Part shown: piece after piece, positions 5,892 to 14,069 of the stretch
How positions within the stretch are numbered: position 1 is the stretch's first letter
Layout of the letters: every line of letters begins with the position of its first letter
Assembly (NCBI RefSeq): GCF_000717185.1
Contig: NZ_JNYE01000111.1
Location: 1 to 24,729 of the forward strand
Reading direction: 5' to 3'
Source: Kitasatospora phosalacinea
Lineage (GTDB): Bacteria > Actinomycetota > Actinomycetes > Streptomycetales > Streptomycetaceae
Length of the DNA stretch: 24,729 nucleotides
The notes under the pieces: generated by a model
What the model was told of the DNA's origin: nothing
Database searches by the model: none
Seen by the model: the letters and a program-made list of their open reading frames with translations, nothing else
Translations under genes and position numbers: made by a program

Positions 5892-7667
5892 ATGGAGCGT
5901 CCCTTCCCCACTGTCGCCGTGGTCGGCCTGGGCACCATGGGTGCCGGGGTGGCCGTGGCCCTCGCGCGCAGCGGGCGCCGGGTGATCGGCGTGGAGGCCG
6001 GTCCGACGCAGGCGCTGCGGGCGCTGGACCGGATCGAGGCGTCGACCGCGCGGGCGGTCGAGCGCGGGCGGCTGGAGGCCGGCGAGCGGGCGGCGCTGCT
6101 GGCGCTGATCGAGGTCGGCGACGACCTGACCGCGGCGGCGCAGGCCGACCTGGTGGTCGAGGAGGTCCCGGAGGACCTGGAGCTGAAGCGTGCGCTCTTC
6201 GCCGAGCTGGACCGGATCTGCCCGCCGGAGACGGTGCTGGCGACGGGGACGACGGCGCTGAGCGTGACCCGGATCGCGGCGGCGACCGCCCGTCCGGAGC
6301 GGGTGCTGGGCGTGCACTTCTTCAACCCGGTGCACACGATGCGCCTGGTGGAGGTGGTCCGCACGGTGCTGACGTCCGCCCAGGCGGCCGAGCAGGTCGC
6401 CGAGTTGGCGCGCGACCTGGGCAAGGAGCCGGTGGCGGCGGGCGACCGGGCGGGCTTCATCGCCAACGGCCTGCTGTTCGCGTACCTGAACCAGGCGGCG
6501 GCGATGTTCGAGTCCCGGTACGCGACCCGGGAGGACATCGACGCGGCGATGCGGCTGGGCTGCGGCCTGCCGATGGGCCCGCTGGCGCTGCTGGACCTGA
6601 TCGGGATCGACACCGCCCGCACGGTGCTGGAGGCGATGTACGCGCAGTCCGGGGACCGGCTGCACGCCCCGGCGCCGGTGCTGGGGCAGCTGGTCGCGGC
6701 GGGCCTGCTGGGCCGCAAGTCGGGCCGCGGCTTCTACGCGTACGAGGCGCCGGGCTCCTCGAAGGTGGTCGCGGAGGAGCGGTCGGACGTGCAGCCGCGG
6801 GCGGCCGGGCGCGAGGTGCGCAGCATCGGCGTGTGCGGCAGCGGGACGATGGCGACCGGCATCGTGGAGGTCTTCGCGAAGGCGGGCCTCCCGGTGCTGC
6901 TGGCGGCCCGCAGCCAGGAGAAGGCGGAGCGGGCGAAGGCGCAGCTGGCGCGGTCGCTGGAGCGGTCGGTGGCCAGGGGCCGCCTGTCGGAGCAGGACCG
7001 GGACGCGGCGCTGGCGCTGGTGACGCCGACCGGCTCGTACCGGGACCTGGCGGAGGTCGACCTGGTGGTGGAGGCGGTGGCGGAGGACCTGGCGGTCAAG
7101 CGCGAGCTGTTCGCCGCCCTGGACGAGGCGGTCAAGCCGGGTGCGGTGCTGGCGACCACGACCTCCTCGCTGCCGGTGGTCTCGTGCGCGACGGCGACCT
7201 CCCGGCCGCGGGACGTGGTCGGGATGCACTTCTTCAACCCGGCGCCCGCGATGAAGCTGGTGGAGGTGGTCTCGACGGTGCTGACCGCCGAGGACGCCAC
7301 GGCGACGGTGCTGGAGCTGTGCGCGAAGGTGCGCAAGCACCCGGTGGAGTGCGGCGACCGGGCCGGTTTCATCGTGAACGCGCTGCTGTTCCCGTACCTG
7401 AACGACGCGGTGCGGATGCTGCAGGAGCACTACGCGACGGTGGACGACATCGACACCGCGATGAAGCTGGGCTGCGGCTACCCGATGGGCCCGTTCGAGC
7501 TGCTGGACGTGGTGGGGCTGGACGTGTCGCTGACCATCGAGCAGGTGCTGCACCAGGAGTTCCGGGAGCCGGGGCTGGCGGCGGCTCCGCTGCTGGAGCA
7601 CCTGGTCGCGGCAGGCTGCCTGGGGCGCAAGACGGGGCGTGGTTTCCGTGACCACGCACGGCGATGA
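5892..7667 (+). CDS. 3-hydroxyacyl-CoA dehydrogenase, tandem two-domain fusion
   Basis: This 591-aa protein contains two complete 3-hydroxyacyl-CoA dehydrogenase units (about 1-300 and 308-591). Each has an NAD-binding turn (G12-L-G14-T-M-G17 and G316-S-G318-T-M-A321), an HFFNP motif with the catalytic His (H142 and H446), and a C-terminal helical domain with FIANGLLF or FIVNALLF. The usual enzyme is a single unit of about 285 aa that oxidises or reduces 3-hydroxybutyryl-CoA, so this is a head-to-tail duplication. The last Gly of the second nucleotide motif is Ala, hinting that the halves differ in cofactor use or activity. AAGGAG lies 8 bases before the ATG. Close to ccr and its regulator, it probably supplies the 3-hydroxybutyryl-CoA that becomes crotonyl-CoA, or serves beta-oxidation. 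No crotonase gene is in the window. Confidence 0.9.
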   Translation: MERPFPTVAVVGLGTMGAGVAVALARSGRRVIGVEAGPTQALRALDRIEASTARAVERGRLEAGERAALLALIEVGDDLTAAAQADLVVEEVPEDLELKRALFAELDRICPPETVLATGTTALSVTRIAAATARPERVLGVHFFNPVHTMRLVEVVRTVLTSAQAAEQVAELARDLGKEPVAAGDRAGFIANGLLFAYLNQAAAMFESRYATREDIDAAMRLGCGLPMGPLALLDLIGIDTARTVLEAMYAQSGDRLHAPAPVLGQLVAAGLLGRKSGRGFYAYEAPGSSKVVAEERSDVQPRAAGREVRSIGVCGSGTMATGIVEVFAKAGLPVLLAARSQEKAERAKAQLARSLERSVARGRLSEQDRDAALALVTPTGSYRDLAEVDLVVEAVAEDLAVKRELFAALDEAVKPGAVLATTTSSLPVVSCATATSRPRDVVGMHFFNPAPAMKLVEVVSTVLTAEDATATVLELCAKVRKHPVECGDRAGFIVNALLFPYLNDAVRMLQEHYATVDDIDTAMKLGCGYPMGPFELLDVVGLDVSLTIEQVLHQEFREPGLAAAPLLEHLVAAGCLGRKTGRGFRDHARR

Positions 7668-7844
7668 CCGGCCGTCCGGTGCCCGCGCCGACGCCCGCGC
7701 CGGGGGGCCGTCCGTCGCCCGCGAGTGGGGTCAACCCGCTTGCGGCCAAGCCACCTTGGGGTACGGGGGCGGTCGCCTCGCGGTGGCCGCGGCCCGCCGT
7801 GGCGCCGCCGGTGGCGCCGGTGCGGCGGGGCAGGCCGGACGGCG

Positions 7845-7859
7845 GCGCACCCGGTGCGT
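7845..7859. promoter_or_regulatory. GCAC-N3-GTGC palindrome before the tetR start (auto-operator candidate)
   Basis: CGCACC-C-GGTGCG (7846-7858) is a perfect inverted repeat ending 15 bases before the ATG at 7874. Its 11-base core GCACCCGGTGC is identical to that of the site inside the same gene at 8615-8625. TAGCGT at 7861-7866, directly after it, resembles a -10 box; if used, the tetR transcript would be nearly leaderless, and I see no clear Shine-Dalgarno sequence. Confidence 0.5.
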
Positions 7860-7873
7860 GTAGCGTTCCGGGC

Positions 7874-8776
7874 ATGGATCGCCAGACCTCGTCTCCCCCG
7901 CCGCAGCCGCCGGCCGCCGGGCCCGACCAGTCGCGTGCGGGTGCGGAGTCCGGGCCGGGCAGTCGCCGGGCCGCCGCCCAGCGCCTGCAGATGCGCCAGG
8001 ACCTCACCGCCGCGGCGATGGAGCTGTTCGCCACCCAGGGCTACGAGGAGACGACGGTCGACCAGATCGCGGCCGCGGCCGGGGTGGCCCGGCGGACCTT
8101 CTTCCGGTACTTCCGGTCGAAGGAGGAGGCGATCTTCCCGGACCACGACGACACCCTGGTGCGGGTGGCGGACCTGCTGGCCAGCGCCGACGCCGAGGAG
8201 CACCCGCTGGACGTGGTGTGCCGCGGCATCAAGGAGGTGCTGCGGATGTACGCCTCCACGCCGGAGATGTCGGTGGCCCGCTACCAGCTGATCCGGCAGG
8301 TCCCGGCGCTGCGCGAGCGCGAGATCGCGGTGGTCTCCCGGTACGAGCGGCTGTTCACCCGCTACCTGCTGGGCCGGTTCGACGCGGCCGAGCAGACGCC
8401 GCCGGGCTGGCAGCGCGGCGGGGACGACGACTCGATGCTGGCGGAGGTGTCGGCGGCGGCGGTGGTCGCGGCGCACAACCACGTGCTGCGGCGCTGGCTG
8501 CGGGCCGGCGGGCACGGCGACGTGGAGGCGCAGCTGGACCACTCCTTCGGGGTGATCCGGGGGACGTTCTGGCCGACCCCGCCGAGCGGGGCGCGCCGCC
8601 GCGGCGCGACCCTGGCACCCGGTGCCAGTGGTGAGGGTGGGGAAGCCGAGGCGGTGAGCGCACTGAGTGCCAGTCCGGGCGGTGAGGTGCTGATCACAGT
8701 CGCCCGGACGGACGCACCGCTGGATGCGGTGGTGGATTCCATCAGAGCCGCCCTGGCCGGGAGAACTCCCGCGTAA
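7874..8776 (+). CDS. TetR-family regulator, likely controlling ccr and the ethylmalonyl-CoA genes
   Basis: This 300-aa regulator is longer than a usual TetR protein (about 200 aa). It has a disordered Pro/Ala/Gly-rich N-terminus (1-30), the DNA-binding domain (about 35-85) with helix-turn-helix TVDQIAAAAGVARRTFFRYF at 61-80, a helical ligand domain (about 90-240) and a tail (about 241-300) ending with a small alpha/beta-looking segment, GEVLITVARTDAPLDAVVDSI. It lies between the dehydrogenase gene and ccr, on the same strand, followed by its own terminator. Palindromes of one type sit just before its start, inside its 3' end and upstream of ccr, so it probably regulates itself and ccr. The effector may be an acyl-CoA (inference). 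The ATG at 7874 is chosen because the frame upstream is repetitive and contains the operator candidate. Confidence 0.85.
   Translation: MDRQTSSPPPQPPAAGPDQSRAGAESGPGSRRAAAQRLQMRQDLTAAAMELFATQGYEETTVDQIAAAAGVARRTFFRYFRSKEEAIFPDHDDTLVRVADLLASADAEEHPLDVVCRGIKEVLRMYASTPEMSVARYQLIRQVPALREREIAVVSRYERLFTRYLLGRFDAAEQTPPGWQRGGDDDSMLAEVSAAAVVAAHNHVLRRWLRAGGHGDVEAQLDHSFGVIRGTFWPTPPSGARRRGATLAPGASGEGGEAEAVSALSASPGGEVLITVARTDAPLDAVVDSIRAALAGRTPA
8612..8672. promoter_or_regulatory. Two palindromes of the same type inside the 3' end of tetR
   Basis: CTGGCACC-C-GGTGCCAG at 8612-8628 is a perfect inverted repeat with 8-base arms. GCACT-G-AGTGC at 8660-8670 (wider site GCGCAC-TGA-GTGCCA, 8658-8672) has the same GCAC-N3-GTGC geometry. 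Both lie within coding sequence for the variable tail of the regulator, roughly 270 bases upstream of the sites before ccr. They could be auxiliary operators allowing DNA looping. Coding constraint could also produce such patterns, so they are weaker than the intergenic sites. Confidence 0.4.
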
Positions 8777-8808
8777 TCCAGGCGCTTTCCGCAGATCACC
8801 GACGATTT

Positions 8809-8844
8809 CGAAGGCCCGTTCCCGGTTTCGGGGGCGGGCCTTCG
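8809..8844 (+). terminator. Terminator after tetR
   Basis: The stem 8809-8824 (CGAAGGCCCGTTCCCG) pairs with 8829-8844 around the loop GTTT, with two G-T pairs in the middle. It lies 33 bases after the tetR stop and separates tetR transcription from the ccr promoter region. Confidence 0.85.
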
Positions 8845-8892
8845 GCACGTCCGGGCCGCCCCTGTACGGCGTGTCCTTGCTCACGCCAGAAC

Positions 8893-8932
8893 TTGGCACC
8901 CCGTGTCTTTACGAGTGGCACAGGGTGCCACT
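8893..8932. promoter_or_regulatory. ccr upstream operator pair
   Basis: AGTGGCAC-AGG-GTGCCACT at 8914-8932 is a perfect palindrome with 8-base arms. Twenty bases upstream, TGGCAC-CCC-GTGTCT at 8894-8908 is a degraded copy with the same spacing. TTGGCA at 8893-8898 matches the -35 consensus at five of six positions but has no clear -10 at 17-18 bases. The ccr start is 222 bases further on; that leader is poor in G, contains one small hairpin (CCCCC-ACCGA-GGGGG, 8994-9008) and no gene that I can see. Confidence 0.6.
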
Positions 8933-9154
8933 ACGGTGTTCCCACCGGCTGCGGCGCCGCGGCTCCCCACCTCGGCGCGCCGTCTTCCGGCGTCCCCCAC
9001 CGAGGGGGCGTGAACCAGCACCACCCACGCGACACCACCCAACCGTCGCACCAGCCAAGCACCACCCCCAGACCCTCAACGCGAAGCCGGTGTCCGCTCC
9101 CGGCTCCCCCAGACGCCCTGTGTCCCTCGCACAGGTACGCCTTCGGAGGCAGCC

Positions 9155-10492
9155 ATGCAGGAAATTCTCGACGCGATCCTCAGCGGCGACGCCACGTCCG
9201 CCGACTACGCCGCCCTGGCGCTGCCCGAGTCCTACCGGGCGGTGACGCTCCACAAGGACGAGGAGCAGATGTTCGCCGGCCTGGACAGCCGGGACAAGGA
9301 CCCGCGCAAGTCGCTCCACCTGGACGACGTGCCGCTGCCCGAACTCGGCCCCGGCGAGGCCCTGGTGGCCGTGATGGCCAGCTCCGTCAACTACAACACG
9401 GTGTGGAGCTCGATCTTCGAACCGGTCTCCACCTTCGGCTTCCTGGAGCGCTACGGCCGCCTCTCGCCGCTGACCGCGCGCCACGACCTGCCGTACCACG
9501 TGCTCGGCTCCGACCTGGCGGGCGTGGTGCTGCGCACCGGCGCCGGGGTCAACGCCTGGAAGCCCGGCGACGAGGTCGTCGCGCACTGCCTGTCGGTCGA
9601 GCTGGAGTCCCCCGACGGCCACAACGACACGATGATGGACCCGGAGCAGCGGATCTGGGGCTTCGAGACCAACTTCGGCGGCCTGGCCCAGATCGCCCTG
9701 GTGAAGACCAACCAGCTGCTGCCCAAGCCCAGGCACCTGACCTGGGAGGAGGCCGCCTCCCCGGGCCTGGTCAACTCCACCGCCTACCGGCAGCTGGTCT
9801 CGCGCAACGGCGCGGGCATGAAGCAGGGCGACAACGTGCTGATCTGGGGGGCGAGCGGCGGCCTCGGCTCGTACGCCACCCAGTACGCGCTGGCGGGCGG
9901 CGCGACCCCGATCTGCGTGGTCTCCAGCCCCCAGAAGGCGGAGATCTGCCGGGCGATGGGCGCCGAGGCGATCATCGACCGCAGCGCCGAGGGCTACAGG
10001 TTCTGGAAGGACGAGCAGAACCAGGACCCGCGCGAGTGGAAGCGCCTGGGCTCGAAGATCCGCGAGTTCACCGGCGGCGAGGACGTGGACATCGTCTTCG
10101 AGCACCCGGGCCGGGAGACCTTCGGCGCCTCGGTGTACGTCACCCGCAAGGGCGGCACCATCGTGACCTGCGCCTCCACCTCCGGCTACATGCACCAGTA
10201 CGACAACCGCTACCTGTGGATGTCGCTCAAGCGGATCGTCGGCTCGCACTTCGCCAACTACCGCGAGGCCTTCGAGGCCAACCGCCTGGTCGCCAAGGGG
10301 AAGATCCACCCGACCCTGTCCAAGGTCTACGCGCTGGAGGAGACCGGCCAGGCCGCGCTGGACGTGCACCACAACAAGCACCAGGGCAAGGTCGGCGTCC
10401 TGTGCCTGGCCCCGCAGGAGGGCCTGGGCGTGCGGAACCACGAGCTGCGCGAGCAGCACCTGACCAAGATCAACGCCTTCAGGAACGTCTGA
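9155..10492 (+). CDS. ccr: Crotonyl-CoA carboxylase/reductase
   Basis: This 445-aa cytosolic enzyme of the medium-chain dehydrogenase/reductase superfamily uses NADPH and CO2 to turn crotonyl-CoA into (2S)-ethylmalonyl-CoA. That is the entry step of the ethylmalonyl-CoA pathway and a source of extender units for polyketides. The four residues known to hold CO2 in the Kitasatospora setae enzyme are all present at the same numbers: N81, F170, E171 and H365. The nucleotide-binding turn WGASGGLGSYA is at 231-241. Length equals the K. setae protein. GGAGG lies 5 bases before the ATG. The stop overlaps the next start by one base (TGATG), so ecm is translationally coupled. Upstream palindromes suggest control by the neighbouring TetR protein. 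Confidence 0.98.
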   Translation: MQEILDAILSGDATSADYAALALPESYRAVTLHKDEEQMFAGLDSRDKDPRKSLHLDDVPLPELGPGEALVAVMASSVNYNTVWSSIFEPVSTFGFLERYGRLSPLTARHDLPYHVLGSDLAGVVLRTGAGVNAWKPGDEVVAHCLSVELESPDGHNDTMMDPEQRIWGFETNFGGLAQIALVKTNQLLPKPRHLTWEEAASPGLVNSTAYRQLVSRNGAGMKQGDNVLIWGASGGLGSYATQYALAGGATPICVVSSPQKAEICRAMGAEAIIDRSAEGYRFWKDEQNQDPREWKRLGSKIREFTGGEDVDIVFEHPGRETFGASVYVTRKGGTIVTCASTSGYMHQYDNRYLWMSLKRIVGSHFANYREAFEANRLVAKGKIHPTLSKVYALEETGQAALDVHHNKHQGKVGVLCLAPQEGLGVRNHELREQHLTKINAFRNV

Positions 10493-12516
10493 TGGCCGCT
10501 CAGGAACGCGACCGCCCCTGGCTGATGCGCACCTACGCCGGGCACTCCACCGCGAGCGACTCCAACGCGCTGTACCGGCGCAACCTCGCGAAGGGGCAGA
10601 CCGGCCTGTCGGTGGCCTTCGACCTGCCGACCCAGACCGGCTACGACTCCGACCACGTCCTCGCCCGCGGCGAGGTCGGCCGGGTCGGCGTGCCGGTCGG
10701 GCACCTGGGCGACATGCGGACCCTGTTCGACGGGATCCCGCTGGAGCGCACCAACACCTCGATGACCATCAACGCCACCGCCATGTGGCTGCTGGCGCTG
10801 TACCAGGTGGTCGCCGAGGAGCAGGGCGCGGACGTCGCCGAGCTGACCGGCACCACCCAGAACGACATCGTCAAGGAGTACCTGTCGCGCGGGACGCACG
10901 TCTTCCCGCCCGGCCCGTCGGTGCGCCTGATCACCGACATGATCGCCTACACGGTGGCGCACCTCCCGAAGTGGAACCCGATCAACATCTGCAGCTACCA
11001 CCTGCAGGAGGCCGGGGCGACGCCCGTCCAGGAGATCGCGTACGCGATGTGCACCGCGATCGCCGTGCTGGACGCCGTCCGCGACTCCGGGCAGGTTCCG
11101 GCCGAGCGGATGGGCGAGGTGGTCGGCCGGATCTCCTTCTTCGTGAACGCGGGCGTCCGCTTCGTCGAGGAGATGTGCAAGATGCGGGCCTTCAACCGGC
11201 TGTGGGAGAAGGTCACCCGGGAGCGCTACGGCGTCGAGGACGCCAAGCAGCGCCGCTTCCGCTACGGCGTGCAGGTCAACTCGCTGGGCCTGACCGAGGC
11301 GCAGCCGGAGAACAACGTCCAGCGGATCGTGCTGGAGATGCTGGCCGTCACGCTCTCCAAGGACGCCCGCGCGCGGGCCGTCCAACTCCCGGCCTGGAAC
11401 GAGGCGCTGGGCCTGCCGCGGCCGTGGGACCAGCAGTGGTCGCTGCGGATCCAGCAGGTGCTGGCGTACGAGTCGGACCTGCTGGAGTACGGCGACCTGT
11501 TCGACGGCTCGCACGTGGTCGAGGCGAAGACCGCCGAACTGCTGGCGGGCGCCGAGGCGGAGATCGCCAAGGTGCTGGGGATGGGCGGGGTGATCCCGGC
11601 CGTCGAGTCCGGCTACCTGAAGTCGAACCTGGTGGCCTCGCACGCCGAGCGGCGGGCGCGGATCGAGGCGGGCGAGGACCGGATCGTCGGCGTCAACTGC
11701 TTCGAGGGCACCGAGGAGAGCCCGCTCACCGCGGACCTGGACACCGCCATCATGGTGGTCGACCCGGCGTCCGAGCGCTCGGTGCTGGCCCACCTGGACG
11801 CCTGGCGGGCCGGGCGCGACGAGGCCGCGGTGCAGGCCGCGCTGGCCCGGCTGAAGGCGGCGGCGGCCACCGAGGAGAACCTGATGGACGCCACCCTGGC
11901 CTGCGCCCGGGCCGGCGCCACCACCGGCGAGTGGTCGTTCGCGCTGCGCGAGGTGTTCGGCGAGTACCGGGCGCCCACCGGCGTCGGCGGCGCCCCGGTC
12001 GCGGTCGCGGCCGAGCCGGGCGGCGAACTCGCCGCCGTGCGGGAGGCGGTGGCCGCCACCGCGGCCGAGCTCGGCACCGGCAAGCTGCGGCTGCTGGTCG
12101 GCAAGCCCGGCCTGGACGGGCACTCCAACGGCGCCGAGCAGATCGCCGTCCGGGCCCGCGACGCCGGGTTCGAGGTGGTCTACCAGGGCATCCGCCTGAC
12201 GCCCGAGCAGATCGTCTCGGCGGCCGTCGCCGAGGACGTGCACTGCGTGGGCCTGTCCATCCTCTCCGGGGCGCACCCGGAGCTTGTGCCCGACGTCATA
12301 CAGCGGCTGGGCCGGGCCGGGGTGGAGGATGTGCCGGTGATCGTGGGCGGAATCATCCCGGCAGCGGACGCGGAGGCCCTGCGGGCCGCCGGTGTCGCCG
12401 CCGTGTTCACCCCCAAGGACTTCGGCATCACCACCATCATCGGCCGGATCGTGGACGAGATCCGGCTGGCCAACAGGCTCCAGCCCCAGGTCCCGGCCAC
12501 CGCCGCGACCAGCTGA
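10492..12516 (+). CDS. ecm: Ethylmalonyl-CoA mutase, coenzyme B12 dependent
   Basis: This 674-aa protein (meaA type) converts (2R)-ethylmalonyl-CoA to methylsuccinyl-CoA by a radical carbon-skeleton rearrangement. The N-terminal barrel that binds the acyl-CoA covers about 1-510 and starts with the motif RTYAGHSTASDSNALYRRN. The C-terminal cobalamin-binding domain covers about 528-665, with DGHSNG carrying the cobalt-ligating H544 and later GLSILSGAH and VGGIIP. Both domains are on one chain, unlike the two-subunit methylmalonyl-CoA mutase pair. The name rests on the position directly after ccr and on the mea-type N-terminus; it could be mistaken for methylmalonyl-CoA mutase by domain search alone. 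It starts within the ccr stop codon, with AGGAACG in the ccr end as ribosome binding site. Confidence 0.95.
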   Translation: MAAQERDRPWLMRTYAGHSTASDSNALYRRNLAKGQTGLSVAFDLPTQTGYDSDHVLARGEVGRVGVPVGHLGDMRTLFDGIPLERTNTSMTINATAMWLLALYQVVAEEQGADVAELTGTTQNDIVKEYLSRGTHVFPPGPSVRLITDMIAYTVAHLPKWNPINICSYHLQEAGATPVQEIAYAMCTAIAVLDAVRDSGQVPAERMGEVVGRISFFVNAGVRFVEEMCKMRAFNRLWEKVTRERYGVEDAKQRRFRYGVQVNSLGLTEAQPENNVQRIVLEMLAVTLSKDARARAVQLPAWNEALGLPRPWDQQWSLRIQQVLAYESDLLEYGDLFDGSHVVEAKTAELLAGAEAEIAKVLGMGGVIPAVESGYLKSNLVASHAERRARIEAGEDRIVGVNCFEGTEESPLTADLDTAIMVVDPASERSVLAHLDAWRAGRDEAAVQAALARLKAAAATEENLMDATLACARAGATTGEWSFALREVFGEYRAPTGVGGAPVAVAAEPGGELAAVREAVAATAAELGTGKLRLLVGKPGLDGHSNGAEQIAVRARDAGFEVVYQGIRLTPEQIVSAAVAEDVHCVGLSILSGAHPELVPDVIQRLGRAGVEDVPVIVGGIIPAADAEALRAAGVAAVFTPKDFGITTIIGRIVDEIRLANRLQPQVPATAATS

Positions 12517-12537
12517 CCCGGAAGGAACACCCTCCTC

Positions 12538-13500
12538 ATGACGACCGTGAACCGCCTCCGTCCGCGCCGTTCCTGCCTGGCCGTGCCGGGCAGCAACCCG
12601 CGCTTCCTGGAGAAGGCCCAGGGCCTGCCGGCCGACCAGGTCTTCCTCGACCTGGAGGACGCCTGCGCCCCGCTGGTCAAGGAGAGCGCCCGCCACCACA
12701 TCGTGGACGCCCTCAACAACGGCGACTGGAGCGGCAAGACCCGGGTCGTCCGGGTCAACGACTGGACCACGCACTGGACCTACCGGGACGTGATCACCGT
12801 CGTCGAGGGCGCCGGGCCCAACCTGGACTGCATCATGCTGCCCAAGGTCCAGGACGCCGAGCAGGTGGTCGCGCTCGACCTGCTGCTCACCCAGATCGAG
12901 AAGACCGTCGGCCTGGAGGTCGGCCGGATCGGCATCGAGGCGCAGATCGAGAACGCCAAGGGCCTGGTCAACGTCGACGCGATCGCCGCCGCCTCGCCCC
13001 GGCTGGAGACCATCATCTTCGGCCCGGCCGACTTCATGGCGTCCATCAACATGAAGTCCCTGGTGGTCGGCGAGCAGCCGCCCGGCTACGGCGCCGACGC
13101 CTACCACTACATCCTGATGCGCATCCTGATGGCCGCCCGCGCCAACGACCTCCAGGCCATCGACGGCCCCTACCTGCAGATCCGCAACCAGGAGGGCTAC
13201 CGCGAGGTGGCCCGCCGCTCGGCCGCGCTCGGCTTCGACGGCAAGTGGGTGCTGCACCCGGACCAGGTCGCCGCCGCCAACGAGGTCTACTCGCCCTCCC
13301 AGGACGACTACGACCACGCCGAGCTGATCCTGGACGCCTACGACTGGTGCACCTCGGAGGCGGGCGGCGCCAAGGGCTCGGCGATGCTCGGCGACGAGAT
13401 GATCGACGAGGCCAGCCGCAAGATGGCCCTGGTCATCGCGGGCAAGGGCCGCGCCGCGGGCATGGAGCGCACCACCAAGTTCGAGATCCCCGAGAGCTGA
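12538..13500 (+). CDS. mcl: CitE-type lyase: L-malyl-CoA / beta-methylmalyl-CoA lyase
   Basis: This 320-aa protein belongs to the HpcH/HpaI-CitE family of Mg-dependent lyases with a TIM-barrel fold. In this pathway it splits beta-methylmalyl-CoA into glyoxylate and propionyl-CoA, and such enzymes may also act on malyl-CoA. Visible family features are FLDLEDA at 36-42, the CoA-side Arg in VRVN (R72), and the metal ligands E134 (IGIEAQIEN) and D165 (FGPADF). GGAAGGA lies upstream of the ATG; the gap to ecm is 21 bases and to the next gene 9 bases, so it is clearly part of the ccr operon. Citrate lyase beta subunit is the alternative label, but no other citrate lyase subunit is present. Confidence 0.92.
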   Translation: MTTVNRLRPRRSCLAVPGSNPRFLEKAQGLPADQVFLDLEDACAPLVKESARHHIVDALNNGDWSGKTRVVRVNDWTTHWTYRDVITVVEGAGPNLDCIMLPKVQDAEQVVALDLLLTQIEKTVGLEVGRIGIEAQIENAKGLVNVDAIAAASPRLETIIFGPADFMASINMKSLVVGEQPPGYGADAYHYILMRILMAARANDLQAIDGPYLQIRNQEGYREVARRSAALGFDGKWVLHPDQVAAANEVYSPSQDDYDHAELILDAYDWCTSEAGGAKGSAMLGDEMIDEASRKMALVIAGKGRAAGMERTTKFEIPES

Positions 13501-13509
13501 GGCCCCGTC

Positions 13510-14007
13510 ATGCAGTTCGGACGCACCTACGAGGAGTTCGAGGTCGGCGCGGTCTACAAGCACTGGCCCGGCAAGACCGTCACCGAGTACGACGACCACC
13601 TGTTCTGCCTGCTCACCATGAACCACCACCCGCTGCACCTGGACGCCAACTACGCGACCACCACCGTGCAGGGCCGCAACGTCGTGGTCGGCAACTACGT
13701 CTACTCGCTGCTGCTCGGCATGTCGGTGCCGGACGTCTCCGGCAAGGCCATCGCCAACCTGGAGATCGAGTCGCTGCGCCACGTCGCGCCGACCTTCCAC
13801 GGCGACACGCTGTACGGCGAGACCACGGTTCTCGACAAGCACATGACATCGAAGCCGGATCGCGGCATCGTGTACGTCGAGACCAAGGGGTACAAGCAGG
13901 ACGGCACCGTCGTCTGCACCTTCCGCCGCAAGGTGATGGTGCCGACCGCGACGTACGTGCAGGAGCGCGGCGGGGAGCAGCCCGGCCGCCCCGAACCGCT
14001 CGCCTGA
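13510..14007 (+). CDS. mch: MaoC-like mesaconyl-CoA hydratase
   Basis: This 165-aa single hot-dog-fold protein of the MaoC/R-hydratase type very likely hydrates mesaconyl-CoA to beta-methylmalyl-CoA, the step between the products of mcd and mcl. The hydratase motif region reads T36-M-N38-H-H40-P-L-H43-L-D45. In classical R-hydratases it is G-D-x-N-P-x-H, so the catalytic Asp position is Asn here while His43 is kept. The proteobacterial mesaconyl-CoA hydratase I know is about twice as long, so this one probably works as a dimer of single domains. The start has GAGG overlapping the mcl stop region. The C-terminus ends before a 150-base spacer with a hairpin. Confidence 0.88.
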   Translation: MQFGRTYEEFEVGAVYKHWPGKTVTEYDDHLFCLLTMNHHPLHLDANYATTTVQGRNVVVGNYVYSLLLGMSVPDVSGKAIANLEIESLRHVAPTFHGDTLYGETTVLDKHMTSKPDRGIVYVETKGYKQDGTVVCTFRRKVMVPTATYVQERGGEQPGRPEPLA

Positions 14008-14069
14008 CCCCCCCAGAGCCCCGGACGGGCCGGGCCGCCGTCATCGGCCCTGGCTCCTACCCGGTTCCC

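Noticed and set aside
3740..7651. Open frame of 1303 codons on the plus strand
   Set aside because: It runs out of frame through the exporter and dehydrogenase genes and the spacer between them; Arg/Gly/Pro-rich shadow translation.
7738..7759. Overlapping inverted repeats GCTTG-N4-CAAGC and CCAAG-N4-CTTGG before the second tetR gene
   Set aside because: Short arms, no promoter spacing that fits and no second copy seen; treated as chance.
10327..13842. Open frame of 1171 codons on the minus strand
   Set aside because: It lies opposite ccr, ecm, mcl and mch, has the Val/Asp/Gly/His-rich composition of a GC shadow frame and no recognisable domain.
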